Shown here piece after piece: positions 6,292 through 6,435 of a stretch of 6,435 bases of DNA. The notes below the pieces were generated by a model. That model ran no database searches. It saw nothing but the letters and a program-made list of their open reading frames with translations, and was not told the origin of the DNA. Numbering within the stretch: the stretch's first letter is position 1; every line of letters begins with the position of its first letter. Source of the stretch: CBDDRG01 sp051306415 (GTDB lineage: Bacteria > Pseudomonadota > Gammaproteobacteria > Pseudomonadales > Porticoccaceae); the NCBI GenBank assembly GCA_051306415.1, contig JBPPNE010000384.1, positions 1 through 6,435 on the forward strand, given 5' to 3'. The position numbers were made by a program, and so were the translations under genes.

Positions 6292-6435
6292 TCATTTGGT
6301 AGCGACAGCCAGCAAATTTTGCGAAAAAATGTGGTCTCTACTGGCATCGCCGGTTTCGGCGGCGATGTAAAGTCGCAGCAGGCCGCGGAAGGCTTTCCAT
6401 AGTACCCAGCGGACGGTACTCTTTGCGCCGTGCAT
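6292..6435 (-). CDS. C-terminal end of an unidentified upstream gene (partial)
   Basis: The frame is open from the right edge for 47 codons to a TGA at 6294-6292. It reads KSTVRWVLWKAFRGLLRLYI at positions 5-24, a basic, tryptophan-containing, partly amphipathic helix, and then AAETGDASRD and a tail ending LAVATK. The first 30 codons mostly end in G or C, unlike the two other frames, which supports coding. The first codon in view is ATG, exactly at the edge, so a 47-residue small protein is formally possible. The tail end of a larger enzyme of the same locus, for example a glycosyltransferase, is more likely given the tight same-strand context. I do not recognise the family. Confidence 0.5.
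   Translation of the reverse strand: MHGAKSTVRWVLWKAFRGLLRLYIAAETGDASRDHIFSQNLLAVATK
6345..6367. repeat. Short perfect inverted repeat inside the right-edge ORF
   Basis: CATCGCCG (6345-6352) and CGGCGATG (6360-6367) form an eight-base perfect inverted repeat around a seven-base spacer. No T-run follows on either strand, so it is not an intrinsic terminator. It lies within the coding frame ending at 6292, and chance in a G+C-rich coding stretch is a fair explanation. Confidence 0.4.

Noticed and set aside
6312..6322. GCAAATTTTGC palindrome
   Set aside because: It has only five pairs with a one-base centre, lies inside the right-edge coding frame and lacks a terminator tail; chance is sufficient.

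Overview
The window is a stretch of a polysaccharide biosynthesis locus (exopolysaccharide, capsule or O-antigen type). Every gene I accept lies on the minus strand, so it is read from right to left. The fairly high G+C content, the Gram-negative families (a GT9 transferase and a Wzy/WaaL-type membrane protein) and the style of the glycosyltransferases suggest a proteobacterium, perhaps a beta- or gammaproteobacterium. No taxonomic marker gene is present, so this is inference.

Layout in order of transcription: (1) the last 47 codons of an unidentified upstream ORF at the right edge (6435-6292). (2) A 112-base gap with a hairpin that covers the ribosome binding site of the next gene. (3) A polytopic Wzy/WaaL-like polymerase or ligase (6179-4815), followed at once by a strong intrinsic terminator (4812-4772). 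(4) A GT9-family glycosyltransferase (4710-3595). Its ORF can be extended to an ATG at 4818 that overlaps the polymerase stop codon, but that extension runs through the terminator hairpin, so I place the start at 4710. (5) A 187-base gap with no recognisable promoter. (6) A tightly packed block: a SAM-dependent methyltransferase (3407-2709), a GT4 glycosyltransferase (2704-1547), a membrane-anchored SGNH/GDSL hydrolase with a TTG start (1550-597), and the first 188 codons of a second GT4 glycosyltransferase (564 to the left edge).

A plausible joint role is as follows. The two GT4 enzymes and the GT9 enzyme add sugars to a lipid-linked repeat unit in the cytoplasm, and the methyltransferase decorates a sugar or caps the chain. 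The Wzy-like protein polymerises or ligates units at the periplasmic face, and the SGNH protein adds or removes an ester (for example acetyl) group outside the membrane. No flippase, chain-length regulator or export protein lies within the window.

The least ordinary features are regulatory: the terminator hidden inside an apparent gene overlap, and the hairpins at the ribosome binding sites of the polymerase and GT9 genes. I found no tRNA, rRNA, CRISPR array, insertion sequence or phage feature, and no clearly new enzymatic system.
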